In this document: in pieces, positions 28,201 through 33,010 of the stretch
Layout: each line of letters starts with the position of its first letter
Numbering within the stretch: position 1 is the stretch's first letter
Virus record (IMG/VR): IMGVR_UViG_3300007538_000097
Coordinates: 1 to 33,210 of that record
Strand: one strand, 5' to 3'
Source of the DNA: a virus
Length of the DNA stretch: 33,210 bases
The notes under the pieces: model-generated
The model's database searches: none
The model's input: only the letters and a program-made list of their open reading frames with translations
Told to the model about the DNA's origin: nothing
Translations under genes and position numbers: made by a program

Positions 28201-28388
28201 AGATTTGTTGTGTTATCTAACTTAATATAACGATCAATATTCTGAATTAAGTCAACAGGTCCACCTTGATACTCTTGTCCAAGATAATACTGCTTTAAAA
28301 CTTCTGCTATTAGTGGGAAGTCCTCCCTTACAAATGTAGGAAGTTGATTTGCTACAATAGTATTAAACTGAACTCTGGTTTCTGTCAT
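16242..28388 (-). CDS. Giant YHYH-domain baseplate protein (4048 aa), gp7 position
   Basis: This lies between gp6 and gp8, exactly where T4 encodes wedge protein gp7 (1032 aa), so I infer a gp7-like or wedge-associated role. The N-terminal 330 residues are non-repetitive and cyanophage-typical (LPTFVREDFPLIAEVLKQYY, LSCLFLKQFLLKTKHQVLPG, KDFYLSKGTDISFEILFKAL, QGDPENLKNATLYQDEYKFG). A YHYH domain occupies about 1262-1385: LGFAYDGHPIYGPYG, then NNGRFCITPEFPNGTYAYF. Surrounding it are at least seven 'H.F..GD.V.Y...YYV..VDD..IKLS' modules, about a dozen GxGYxxxP repeats, and many VG(I/V/L)GTT hexapeptides. Near 2606-2941 three tandem HDG/EYG-type domains resemble the fibre C-terminus. No signal peptide or membrane segment is visible. 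The frame is uninterrupted. The ATG is 18 bases after the gp6 stop. Long-fibre or extended baseplate appendage is an alternative. Confidence 0.88.
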   Translation of the reverse strand: MTETRVQFNTIVANQLPTFVREDFPLIAEVLKQYYLGQEYQGGPVDLIQNIDRYIKLDNTTNLTESVVLKGDLDFDATTIPVDPTESPSGTIGFPNSYGLLKINDEVITYTGKTDFSFTGCIRGFVGITSYRSEINKEEVVFKETESDDHKDQSTITNLSCLFLKQFLLKTKHQVLPGLQNKQLTSDLNQNLFIKQAKDFYLSKGTDISFEILFKALYNKEVKIVKPKDFLFTPSNAQYQIVNQLVVEAIQGDPENLKNATLYQDEYKFGTNIRKAYAPITDVEKISVGYGKTYYKLSIDGGYDKDIRVDGSVYGQFRANPTTRVIGQVAAGSTVLDVDSTVGFGTTGELYFNYSNNSVGVVSYTSKSLTQFYGVSNLNLGISDGSVVGVNTFAYGRSNLDQDEIIEVRINSVLGDLRLPKNTNNLRNNGIVNVTTLGVNENNFKTNKWLYNVAPTYKVSKIELIDSSNNTYKVTVNVANQFRSGDFANIILSNGTKVQTKIVSISGEKTFEIRGQGVLNTNQTYKIQRNIQKVSSTTFPSAVIYSTDVNNVYKNENGDYLISSPSIPHYDSEPTNVSPRVFSFSGTFVGDEFEISPGVEHGFYTGDAVYYEAQLINETYIDDSGNSSTRQVRDTGLFADGLYFVKRVNSSTLKFSRSRDDIYNSKFVSVDNVVTVANSTIRPFEFKGKSLGPQKLLRKLSTPLINETTSETKPGFTGILVNGVEILNYKSKDIIKYGKINSIDVLSPGTNIDVINVPNLIINDAVGTGATGYLAVSGSFKEIRVVDPGFDFIGTPTLKIEGGNGTGAIGQINMKLINHEVEFFADAVSANIIVGTASTQSRIGFSTYHKFRNAEKVIYRTKLQDGISGIVTNSSYYVSVLDNITVRLHKTEGDAISGINTVFLTDYGIGKHSLQSESKKSVIQSVNITRSGIGYENKKRTTAASTGINTASNLVVLSNHDYKSGEKVKYTCNGTPVSGLTTDTEYYVTRIDKDSFKLSQVGVSSDREFYYRTRQYVNMTSVGVGTHIFNYPEITVSVLGNVGISSIGLETFKGSLQPIVRGTVTSIHLENNGVGYGSSEVLNLDRHPKISIDSGSECQLKPIIVNGKIAQVIVLKTGSRYLSTPDLRINGSGVGAVLTPVLENESVTSVKVIEPGAGYDQNSTTIDVIPAGSIRILPEFKANIQSWRVNLFEKYYPYFASDDGVVVNGLKSNDFGLQYSHLYAPRKLREIVYASDQSGNVLYGEKDLRRVNGIEESSRKHSPILGFAYDGHPIYGPYGFRNKDGGVISQMKSGYSLDIKENRPPTSIFPEGFFIEDYTHRKVSDDTVLDENNGRFCITPEFPNGTYAYFTTINDKFSETSGVFEKYRKPVFPYIVGQNYKGVPDQFNFTPDSNLESFDISSGWRRNTQPHNLIEGDSQYEYLYIPNELKQTATITAVSPGTIESIGIVTGGSGYRVGETLVFDNEGTKGDSVYAKVGRLKGRSVSSISVASSTINNVEFYPGESAGEYLLFADNPHNFINLDTISISGLSTTSSNIEGFYSAGIQTNRLTIAGVGTTGVAIGDTATTGIVTYFRVTGDLSYPNIRENDILQVGTERIKVLNVDPLSSRIRVLREVDGSTGSSHTIGKFVYEDSRKIKINAGFKTDYSYRLNKQIYFDPSESVGLGTTSGVGIGTTITFSNPGAGLTQKFIPTKTIFIRNHNLRTGDQLTYSSGTGGSGIIVQDETNVGVGTTLSDGQTLFVAKIDEDLIGIATVRVGLGTTGTFVGIASTHRSSTTLAFRTVGSGDTHSFTTNYDVITGTVKRNLVTVSTAETHGLSPLHNVFVNVNPQNAKTLTLKYNDFNRRLVVNPVGFVTAGVNTTTNEITIASHGFKTGDKIIHTSDSSSVGLSSDSMYYIVRVDDNTIKLSNTYYDSVKPKPDVVGITSASYGTINPVNPQIKLYKNSTVTFDLSDGSLSYVKQGTTYSAFEFELYTDEKFTKEWDKSKDSNVFELTRFGKVGTSGATATLTVNGNIPRSLYYKLTPIYESDLPTVKSEILSDNEVVSGSKLEVLESVYNGKHTISVGATNAFTYSIKDVPEESSYGSTSIISYETDCTHTYGPIASVNIINPGKNYYSLPGITTVTTSSGSGAILESKSSSVGSLKKMRLKDIGYTFPSDPTLDPTILLPQVIKIDSLASFESVGITSFGRGFSVPPTLVVLDGKTGEVVSDVALKVTLGSNNVEILENTKGMSNVSPVIIPTRSGAGVGINTITFDSLTEVATATLSVGFSTQNSFPFAVGDKVLVENVSVGVGSTGKGYNSAEYGYNRFTVTAVTENLGGIGSVSYSMSGLFENGEFPGQFDAVNSSGKILAEKHFPIFESTLSVRNYVKGEIVVSDNATGIVDDWDAKITTLTVSSDDSFVVGDIIEGSTSKLQGIASSIKSFESYVSLNPISKVITGWQEDSGRLNFELQKIQDSFYYQNFSYSLKSEIPYDTWNETVASLNHTLGFKKFSDYQLETQNSNSMIVGLTTNTTNLDSVYNLDGFASLHCVYDFDLVTENNLNQNSKVVSNEIIFSNRVLTDYFESVGNRVLSIDDLGGQFNSNPRSTPFSIVNTFSLSDITFQKYITYVRDKRYTAQRQLLLVDLLHDGSFGYLNQYGRIETAYDQGSFDFAISGTNGQLQFYPTRYTVNDYDVSLLSYNLNDVFLGIGTTSLGGIALIDSASSPVTSGVTTTIVSIANTFTTAKILVAINPDTTRNEEYEAIELNIVHDGANIELLEYGRLTTNLGEYSATGLGTYHAYFSGDSLNVDFIPTAVGIATTGVINTIQVGLASDTFTGIGTVDLTRSRIEAKTTSITSSGSPGINTIAEYPNNYDAAYFIVQVADTTNTRFQMSEIVVVDDYVDALSSYETYQTEFGIVETVSGLGTFGSRVSAAGTVSLVFTPNASIDTVVNVYMNALSINEDVTLSNEIDFTNGSINSGFGDYTGTESDVKREFELKHENLQIFERYFEANDNSIVDVTTNTIKIPNHFFVSGEKIRYNHVGNTDSAIGIATTSFVGASNTTFLPGENLYAVKVDDNNIKIATSAENALKSIPEVVDLESVGIGTSHRFIATNQNAKVIVALDNIIQSPIVSTAVTTSLSDQLTTLDNIVYFSGITSFFGSDLIKIGDEIMKIEGIGIGSTNAIRVRRPWLGTKIGTASTGDLVTKIVGNYNIVDNHLNFTEAPYGNTPIGSTTNPPDERDWTGITTSSSFQGRTFIRSGITNSSNESYYRNYIFDDISDQFNATKSEFTLKQNLSDVTGISTENAIILINDIFQAPGISDQYVLSESSGITSITFQGTNTTPLGPDVGISSYPRGGVIVSVGSTEGFGYQPLVSAGGTAIISGLGTIQSISIGNSGSGYRVGVQTVVNVGVGTSSTGVSNLEFIGTAAISGGHIVSVAITNPGSGYTSTNQPYVFFDAPLSYSDIALQYSSDSVTGFGTEATIDIVVGQGSSVIGFEIKNTGYAYGNGEILTVAIGGTTGIPTTSSYSGNEFQITIDEIYNDEFNGWSIGTLQAFDNIGEYIDGERKDFPLLQSGTQVSIVAAKGSKINVQDVLLVFVNDILQVPGDGYTFNGGSIITFTEALRVGDSVNILFYKGSGDADVVFRNVIETVKVGDTLQIVNDPSIGQASSLTEDERIVDQVKSTNIVGTNPYEGPGNVTDVTLERPVIWCRQTEDKFIDQIAVGKDRELYEPVINPSAYIIKSVGIGSTTIYVDTLRPIFNSQNENDTDLTFQKKVKFITQESKTSAAATAIVSGFGTISSISISDGGSGYITAPTVTIGSTLQAVGLGTTAVGVSSITAGIVTTITLSNAGTGYTNTNPPPVLIAPPTHVEEEVSVNTYAGENGVVVGFGTTTVGIGTQLIFDVHIPYDSFLRNSTVAGTALTISSISANDYFIIKNSNVGLGSTSVTSLDSSDNTVGVGTSFADNVYEVASAESISTSVSGITTYVRRLFVKVDNFTYGFSGITTSDYFGTFSWGRIDLTARSGLNSYTAYTQSGIGISEGTGISTSTMIIRSNFLKFKNYIL
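19570..20565 (-). repeat. Three tandem HDG/EYG-type domains inside the giant protein
   Basis: At the protein level three diverged copies lie at nucleotides about 20345-20565, 19990-20230 and 19570-19835. Shared landmarks are a variable strand (AQRQLLLVDLLHDG; YEAIELNIVHDGANIELLEYG; MSEIVVVDDYVDALSSYETY, then QTEFG), a G-T-Y/F turn, and a closing strand of LxVxFxPxA type. The fibre protein at 622-877 ends in a related single copy (NIIHDGSDTYMTEYGTI). Identity is low, so the repeat rests on ordered motifs judged by eye. Confidence 0.55.
24235..24605 (-). other. YHYH domain within the giant baseplate protein
   Basis: The region encodes LGFAYDGHPIYGPYG, a long connecting segment, DDTVLDENNGRFCITPEFPN, GTYAYF, and then PVFPYIVGQ. 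This order matches the YHYH family signature (G-[FY]-A-[YF]-D-G-x-P-[IV]-[YF]-G-P...NGRF..TPE.P.GTYAYF). The family occurs in secreted bacterial proteins and in cyanophage virion proteins; its biochemical activity is not known to me. It is the only clearly compact, non-repetitive domain in the middle of the protein. Confidence 0.75.
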
Positions 28389-28405
28389 TTTATGAATCTA
28401 TCGTC

Positions 28406-30454
28406 TTAGTATGAAATTGAACCTGATGAAGATGCTCCAGCTGTTGATACAGTTGAAGATGTATTTGTGTTTGGAGTGGTTGTCGGAGTAGATGAACTTG
28501 ATGTTGTGGTAACTGAGGTTTCAGGTCCACCTTGACGAACTAAGTTTCCATTAGGATAACTAGAAGACACAATGTAATTGGAAGCAGAAGGATCCAATCC
28601 AGAAGAAATTTCGTCTACAATAGTTTCATAGTTACTGCTACTATTATCTAGCTGCAAATAAAGATCCTGTAATCCGACAACATCATTTGAACTTGGAGTT
28701 GCTTCAATTTCAATGATTGGTTGCCCATCCTTAAGTTTCGCATCAGTAATGTTGACTGGGTTAATTGTTATTAAACCACTACTATAATTAATAATTCCTA
28801 CATTTCTCCTAACAATAGTTGGAGATTGTGAACCAAGACTGGGAACCCTAAAGAAAAACAGAGATCCAGTTACTCTGTTTGTATCTGGAACATCTGCCAA
28901 ATAAACATTTTCTTGTATTCCAGCAACTCTAAATGCACTGGTTTTAATATTATACCCATTTAGTGATTTGATATGAAAAGCATTACCAAATGCAATTTGA
29001 TATTCTGCAAATGCATTTGCAACGATTCTTAAATCTCTTCTCATCGAAATAGTCGTTATATTTGAAGTAATTGATTCATGACTATCATCAATGATTTTCA
29101 ATAATTTACTATACTTAAGTCTAGCACCATACTTATTTAATTCTGATGATTCCGAGTACTTTGCAACGTTATTTTGAACAATTGACGACACAAATGCGGA
29201 AGATGGTGCAAGATTTGTGTTATAGTAAATTTTACTATTGACTTCTAAGTAAAGATATTTAAGATCAAGTATTTCTGGAACAATTCCTGCAACAGAATAC
29301 TTTTTAAGTTTTCTTTTGATATTTTCTTTAATCAGATTTGGGATAAAATCTCCAAATCTTGGTTTTATGCTGATAAAAACTTTGCCGTATTGAGGGGGAA
29401 CTAATTCTTCTCCACCAAAAACAGAAATAGACTCTGTTTCTGGATATATTTTTGAAGGAATTATTGATTCATAATCATTTGAGGTTAATGCTCTGTTTTG
29501 TGATGCATATATTCTTGGAGCAAACTTTTTAATTGATTCAACTCCCTCAATAGATTCACCACCTCTAGCAGTAAGTCCTGTTGTCAACAGAGAAATTCCA
29601 GTAGTAACAGAATATTCTTGAGAATTTCTTGTATATACTAATCTACCTGCAAATGTGAAGGAATTGATTCCGTTTGCAGAATCTCCGTTTGATGTGATGT
29701 AATCTACCGTAATATAATTGTTGTCTTCAAGTTTTTTCCCAAAAATACCATCACCAAATATGACTTGATATCTTTCATCATCAACTTCTTGCAAATAATA
29801 TACTTTAGAGTCGGACTTGACTTCAAATAAACTATCTTGACGACTATATTTTACACTTCTTGTGGATGATTGGTTTGGCCTTACTGTTACTCCAATCAAA
29901 TCGGTGTCAATTCCAATATTATCTAATATAAACTTCTGTTCTGGATTTCTAGCATTATATGTAAAATTAGAGGTTAGTAAACTTCCCTCATAAATTGGAA
30001 TATTGTTAAATTCTGCAATTCCATCATAAACTGGAACCGTTATATCGTCTAAAATAGAAAAGACAAAGGATTGTCCACCAAAAGTTCCTGCAGCAGTGGC
30101 AACAGGTCCTTTTTTAAGGGTAATTGTTGCTGGTGTAGGAGTAATATTTGTTGTACTAATGAAAAATGTTATTGTTGCCGCAGCAGCTTTTCTTGATCTT
30201 GGCAAATATCCAATATTTCTTGCAAGAGAAACAACATTTTCTCTTAATGTTGCACTATCAATAAAAACCTCATTTGCGACCATGTTCGCATTGTATGAGG
30301 TAATGTAGGTATTGTATGCCAGAACATCAAGTATTGCTGAAAGGTTTGAACCCTCAAAATCATAGTCGGTGAAATTGGAGTTTTCCTTCAGATATTCTCT
30401 GAGTGTTGTTTTAACCTGATTAAAATCCAGGTTAGTGAAATTAGCTAACGGCAT
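28406..30454 (-). CDS. gp6: gp6, baseplate wedge subunit
   Basis: gp6 forms the inner iris of the T4 baseplate that links the wedges around the hub. The length (682 residues) is close to T4 gp6 (660). The N-terminus (LDFNQVKTTLREYLKENSNF, TDYDFEGSNLSAILDVLAYN, then ANMVANEVFIDSATLRENVV, SLARNIGYLPRSRKAA) is the conserved gp6 / J-like core. RALTSNDYESIIPSKIYPET and VFGGEELVPPQYGKVFISIK are further hallmark segments. The last 40 or so residues are a Ser/Thr-only low-complexity tail (TTTSSSSTPTTTPNTNTSS and onward), probably disordered. The ATG follows the gp25 stop by three bases, with AAGG seven bases upstream as Shine-Dalgarno, so gp25 and gp6 are coupled. Confidence 0.93.
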   Translation of the reverse strand: MPLANFTNLDFNQVKTTLREYLKENSNFTDYDFEGSNLSAILDVLAYNTYITSYNANMVANEVFIDSATLRENVVSLARNIGYLPRSRKAAAATITFFISTTNITPTPATITLKKGPVATAAGTFGGQSFVFSILDDITVPVYDGIAEFNNIPIYEGSLLTSNFTYNARNPEQKFILDNIGIDTDLIGVTVRPNQSSTRSVKYSRQDSLFEVKSDSKVYYLQEVDDERYQVIFGDGIFGKKLEDNNYITVDYITSNGDSANGINSFTFAGRLVYTRNSQEYSVTTGISLLTTGLTARGGESIEGVESIKKFAPRIYASQNRALTSNDYESIIPSKIYPETESISVFGGEELVPPQYGKVFISIKPRFGDFIPNLIKENIKRKLKKYSVAGIVPEILDLKYLYLEVNSKIYYNTNLAPSSAFVSSIVQNNVAKYSESSELNKYGARLKYSKLLKIIDDSHESITSNITTISMRRDLRIVANAFAEYQIAFGNAFHIKSLNGYNIKTSAFRVAGIQENVYLADVPDTNRVTGSLFFFRVPSLGSQSPTIVRRNVGIINYSSGLITINPVNITDAKLKDGQPIIEIEATPSSNDVVGLQDLYLQLDNSSSNYETIVDEISSGLDPSASNYIVSSSYPNGNLVRQGGPETSVTTTSSSSTPTTTPNTNTSSTVSTAGASSSGSISY

Positions 30455-30457
30455 TTT

Positions 30458-30859
30458 TTACCTTGTTGGTTGCAAAACAAATTGTAACTCTTGTGGAGAC
30501 ACATCTGCTCCAATAATTTCATAAACAATGGTCACATTAAACTCATTGCTATCATAGTTTGGTGTAACATTAACTCTTTTTACGTCAACTCTTGGTTCGT
30601 AATTTTTTAATGAAGATTTAATCTCACCTCTTATAATAGAAGCAGAAATATCATTTATATTCTCAAAAAGAGATTCACTTATCCTGGATCCGAAATTTTC
30701 GTTAAAAAACTTCTCTCCAGGATTTGTAAGAACTATGTTTTTTACAGAACGAGCAATCGCAGATTCATTTTTGAGCGCAATCAAGTCATTTGTCAGAGGA
30801 TGTCTCTGAAAAGTCATGCTAATGTCTTTAAACCCCTGACTGACTCGTTCTAAAGGCAC
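30458..30859 (-). CDS. gp25: gp25, baseplate wedge subunit (GPW/gp25 family)
   Basis: gp25 is the wedge protein that seeds sheath assembly together with gp6 and gp53. The 133 residues equal the family length (T4 132). Landmark segments are FQRHPLTNDLIALKNESAIA, RSVKNIVLTNPGEKFF, NFGSRISESLFENI, and YEPRVDVKRVNVTPNYDSNE. The EPR motif is the family hallmark. The start codon is GTG (complement of 30857-30859); the next in-frame ATG would remove 14 conserved residues, so GTG is preferred. There is no clear Shine-Dalgarno. Upstream is a 40-base gap with an AATAAATA box, which makes gp25 the likely first gene of a late baseplate transcript. Confidence 0.94.
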   Translation of the reverse strand: MPLERVSQGFKDISMTFQRHPLTNDLIALKNESAIARSVKNIVLTNPGEKFFNENFGSRISESLFENINDISASIIRGEIKSSLKNYEPRVDVKRVNVTPNYDSNEFNVTIVYEIIGADVSPQELQFVLQPTR

Positions 30860-30880
30860 AAAAATAGAGCAATTATAACT

Positions 30881-30888
30881 TATTTATT
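30881..30888 (-). promoter_or_regulatory. Late-promoter-like box before gp25
   Basis: The minus strand reads AATAAATA, followed four bases later by TATAAT. It lies in the 40-base gap between the 66-residue gene and gp25, 21 bases before the GTG. It is the clearest T4-late-like box in the window because it heads the gp25-gp6 block. The adjacent TATAAT could also act as a sigma70 -10, but I see no matching -35. Confidence 0.5.
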
Positions 30889-30899
30889 AGGGTATCTAA

Positions 30900-31100
30900 T
30901 CAAAATTCGTTCAGTGGGATGGGTTCAGTGCCATATTCCCAGTCATCATAATCTTCATCATTACGAATTTTTTCATGAAGTTCGTTTTGAACGTGAAAAT
31001 CGTGTTTTTTGGGTGTTAAATCATCATTTGCAATCTCACGGAGCATTTTTTGATGCTGATGATTTGCCAAATTGTCTAAAAAATCGTGTTGAGTGCTCAT
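30900..31100 (-). CDS. Small acidic, His-rich protein of unknown function (66 aa)
   Basis: I do not recognise this protein. It is hydrophilic with an N-terminal helical part containing a His/Gln cluster (FLDNLANHQHQKMLREIAND), a middle HDFHVQNELHEKIRNDEDYD, and an acidic, aromatic end (DWEYGTEPIPLNEF). No membrane segment or cysteine is present. The start overlaps the stop of the 224-residue gene as ATGA, and GAGG lies about eight bases upstream within that gene, so the start is well supported. It precedes the gp25 promoter region, and may belong to the upstream transcript rather than the baseplate block. Confidence 0.7.
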   Translation of the reverse strand: MSTQHDFLDNLANHQHQKMLREIANDDLTPKKHDFHVQNELHEKIRNDEDYDDWEYGTEPIPLNEF

Positions 31101-31771
31101 TTTTCGTCCTCTTGAGGTAAATTTTCTCTTTCTTTAGCAGTTTTCCAGAAATATTCGTCCTCACGACCCATTCCGAGTCGTTCAAAACCATTTTCAACTT
31201 GATAATAACGAGTGGAAACCTTAAAATCGGGCATTTTTGGTTCAACAGGAGTCAAACTATTATCAAAAATACGCATTCTATTGTTTGGATAGAGTGCATA
31301 CTGTCCATTATTCAGTTCAATAAGGTTATGAGACTTATGTTCAGCTGGATTCTCTGCAGTATAGCAGTCAATTGCATCAATGTCTTGATGATAATTGTCT
31401 AAAGTACACACATAGGTGCCTTTTTGAGTACCAAAGTCTCTTGTGTATAGTTCATAGTCCATACTACCAATAAATTGCTTCTGAACAGCAACTACACCAT
31501 AGTCCATACAGTTCCAGAACTGTAGGTTAGGAAGGTCCAGATCGGGGTCTGGAAGGACCGGAGACGAGAGAAACGCACTGATAGGTAGTTTATCATACAT
31601 TGCAGCGTATTCTGGTAAATACGTCTCAAAATAAAAAGTGCGTCCAGGTATCGACTTTGCCGATACCCAAACGCCTTTAACAAATTCACCATGACCACTT
31701 TGATGGTCAGTAAGATATTCTTTTCGTACCCATACTTCAACTGAAGGTAGGTTACAGATAAGAGCAGACAT
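31097..31771 (-). CDS. Conserved cyanophage protein of unknown function (224 aa)
   Basis: The sequence looks like a compact globular protein, with no low-complexity repeats, signal peptide or membrane segment. Notable stretches are SVEVWVRKEYLTDHQSGHGE, VKGVWVSAKSIPGRTFYFET, YLPEYAAMYDKLPISAFL, and LQFWNCMDYGVVAVQKQFI. I recall related proteins as unnamed conserved genes in cyanomyoviruses; I cannot give a function. Five cysteines and many Tyr/Trp residues are noticeable. It begins 18 bases after the stop of the 44-residue gene, and a GTAAATA box overlaps that stop. No strong Shine-Dalgarno precedes the ATG; the stop overlaps the next gene (ATGA). The fold differs from the Gly-rich virion proteins downstream. 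Confidence 0.8.
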   Translation of the reverse strand: MSALICNLPSVEVWVRKEYLTDHQSGHGEFVKGVWVSAKSIPGRTFYFETYLPEYAAMYDKLPISAFLSSPVLPDPDLDLPNLQFWNCMDYGVVAVQKQFIGSMDYELYTRDFGTQKGTYVCTLDNYHQDIDAIDCYTAENPAEHKSHNLIELNNGQYALYPNNRMRIFDNSLTPVEPKMPDFKVSTRYYQVENGFERLGMGREDEYFWKTAKERENLPQEDEK

Positions 31772-31789
31772 TAAATCAACGTAACTGTC

Positions 31790-31924
31790 TTATTTACCCT
31801 GCCCACGATAACGTTTCTTTGCTTTATTACGAGAAGTCGCAGAGAGTAAAGTATTCTTTGACTTTCCTTGACGAGTCTTTTTGGGTTTACCTGGGGTATA
31901 AGTACCACCTTTCATCATTGCCAT
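31790..31924 (-). CDS. Tiny basic protein, TPGKPKKTRQG type (44 aa)
   Basis: I read this 44-codon frame directly: ATG complementary to 31922-31924, TAA at 31790-31792. It is strongly basic (GGTYTPGKPKKTRQGKSKNT, then SRNKAKKRYRGQGK) with no acidic residue. Very similar tiny proteins are, to my memory, widespread in cyanomyoviruses but without assigned function. The composition fits nucleic-acid binding or packing inside the capsid, which is inference. AGGAG lies seven bases before the ATG in the 14-base gap after the glycosyltransferase-like gene, so the start is well supported. It is below many gene-caller length limits. Confidence 0.8.
   Translation of the reverse strand: MAMMKGGTYTPGKPKKTRQGKSKNTLLSATSRNKAKKRYRGQGK
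31791..31797 (-). promoter_or_regulatory. Possible late-type box before the 224-aa gene
   Basis: GTAAATA on the minus strand overlaps the stop codon of the 44-residue gene and lies 19 bases before the next ATG. It is a weaker match than the AATAAATA boxes and could be a chance result of the Gly-Lys-stop codons. Confidence 0.25.
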
Positions 31925-31938
31925 AATAATCTCCTATA

Positions 31939-32709
31939 TCAAATAATACGAGTCTTTTCGTGACCAACCCTAATACGAGGGTCACACCAGATATCAAATC
32001 CTTTCTCCTTGGCATCAAGACAGAATGAGACATCCTCACCACACATGTCCTGAACGTTCCCACTTTCAAAGACTTGCATCTTAGGAGCAAACCAAGGATA
32101 TTCGAGATTCTCAAATACACCTTTCTTAATCAGTACCCAACCAAAACCAGTGTAGTCAACAGTAAATGGTACACGACGTTTCTGAATGGAATCGACAGTT
32201 TCGTGATTCATCACTCCACCATTCTTACGGAAATCATCCTCTTCTAACCAGTGTGCGACAGAAGTTGTGTGTCCATCTTCAGTGGCATACCAACCAGCAA
32301 CGACTTCCTTCTCCGAACCATCTTCTGCAATTGCCATATCGCACAACTGCCAGAACTTGTTAGTGTCAAAAACGATGTCTGAGTCAATCCACAGTTGATA
32401 GTCATATTCCAGTTTACCATCCCAGGGAATCTGGTTAGGTCCACGAAGAACATTTGCACCAAGACACTTACAACGTGCAAAGTTAACCATAGAAGAGTAA
32501 TCCTGACTAATCTGAATACTCATTCCGTTCTGTACCATATCAAAGCACAGTTGCACAAAGTTCTTCAAAAATGTGAAAGAACATCCACGTCCTGGAAGGC
32601 AAAATACAATGGTCTTACCTCTCATTCGTTCTTTAATTGCTGCAATGTCCCACTCCTCTGCCTTCTTGGGTTTGGGTGCAGTTGCCTTTACAGTAAATCC
32701 TTTTGCCAT
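31939..32709 (-). CDS. GT-A-type glycosyltransferase-like protein (256 aa)
   Basis: The protein probably transfers a sugar, but donor and acceptor are unknown. A basic Pro/Lys N-terminus (residues 1-30) leads into TIVFCLPGRGCSFTFLKNF, an opening beta-strand/loop as in nucleotide-sugar enzymes. YDYQLWIDSDIVF follows, with a DSD motif at 109-111 in the place of the metal-binding DxD. Then come VVAGWYATEDGHT (138-148), VDYTGFGWVLIKKGVFE and CGEDVSFCLDAKEKGFDIWC with an acidic ED pair at 225-226. VGHEKT near the end resembles the late His of GT-A enzymes. Length is typical for a bare GT-A domain. A near-consensus sigma70 promoter precedes it, so it may be expressed early as well as late. Possible targets include virion proteins, host surface or phage DNA; none can be chosen from sequence. 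Confidence 0.78.
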   Translation of the reverse strand: MAKGFTVKATAPKPKKAEEWDIAAIKERMRGKTIVFCLPGRGCSFTFLKNFVQLCFDMVQNGMSIQISQDYSSMVNFARCKCLGANVLRGPNQIPWDGKLEYDYQLWIDSDIVFDTNKFWQLCDMAIAEDGSEKEVVAGWYATEDGHTTSVAHWLEEDDFRKNGGVMNHETVDSIQKRRVPFTVDYTGFGWVLIKKGVFENLEYPWFAPKMQVFESGNVQDMCGEDVSFCLDAKEKGFDIWCDPRIRVGHEKTRII

Positions 32710-32731
32710 AAGTCTTAAAAACTTCAGTTCA

Positions 32732-32760
32732 ATTCTATCAGTGTCTATCTATAATGTCAA
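32732..32760 (-). promoter_or_regulatory. Sigma70-type promoter before the glycosyltransferase-like gene
   Basis: The minus strand carries TTGACA (32760-32755), a 17-base spacer, and TAGAAT (32737-32732). The -35 is a perfect match, the -10 matches five of six, and the spacing is ideal. The -35 overlaps the stop codon of the 71-residue gene. A start near 32725 would leave a 15-base leader before the ATG at 32709. It would be read by host RNA polymerase without a phage factor. Confidence 0.6.
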
Positions 32761-32972
32761 TAAGAGTCGGATCCTTCTGGTTCTGTTCTGTTAACCGAAC
32801 CACCTCCATGGGTGCGCGCACATTCCTCATATGACAAATCCTCAGGTTGATAATCAGTCTGCATAAGACCAACCATCCCCTTGAGGGAGTTCCATATATT
32901 TTTAAATTGCTCTTCTGTTAGATTGTTATATAAACACTCTTTCTTTGCATAGATGTGATAAACCTTTTCCAT
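32757..32972 (-). CDS. Small conserved cyanophage protein (71 aa)
   Basis: The N-terminal 50 residues (VYHIYAKKECLYNNLTEEQF, then KNIWNSLKGMVGLMQTDY and DLSYEE) match a small protein I recall from many marine cyanophages (YHVYxKxxCLYxNLxEEEFxxxWxxLxxMVGLxxTDY). No function is known to me. The tail GGGSVNRTEPEGSDSY is polar and probably flexible. A strong GGAGGT ribosome binding site lies nine bases before the ATG, the best in the window. The stop overlaps the -35 of the next promoter. The upstream non-coding stretch has a possible -10 box, so this could be the first gene of its transcript. Confidence 0.82.
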   Translation of the reverse strand: MEKVYHIYAKKECLYNNLTEEQFKNIWNSLKGMVGLMQTDYQPEDLSYEECARTHGGGSVNRTEPEGSDSY

Positions 32973-33010
32973 TGGTTTTTTACCTCCGGGAATTTTTTTT
33001 CTTAAATGAA

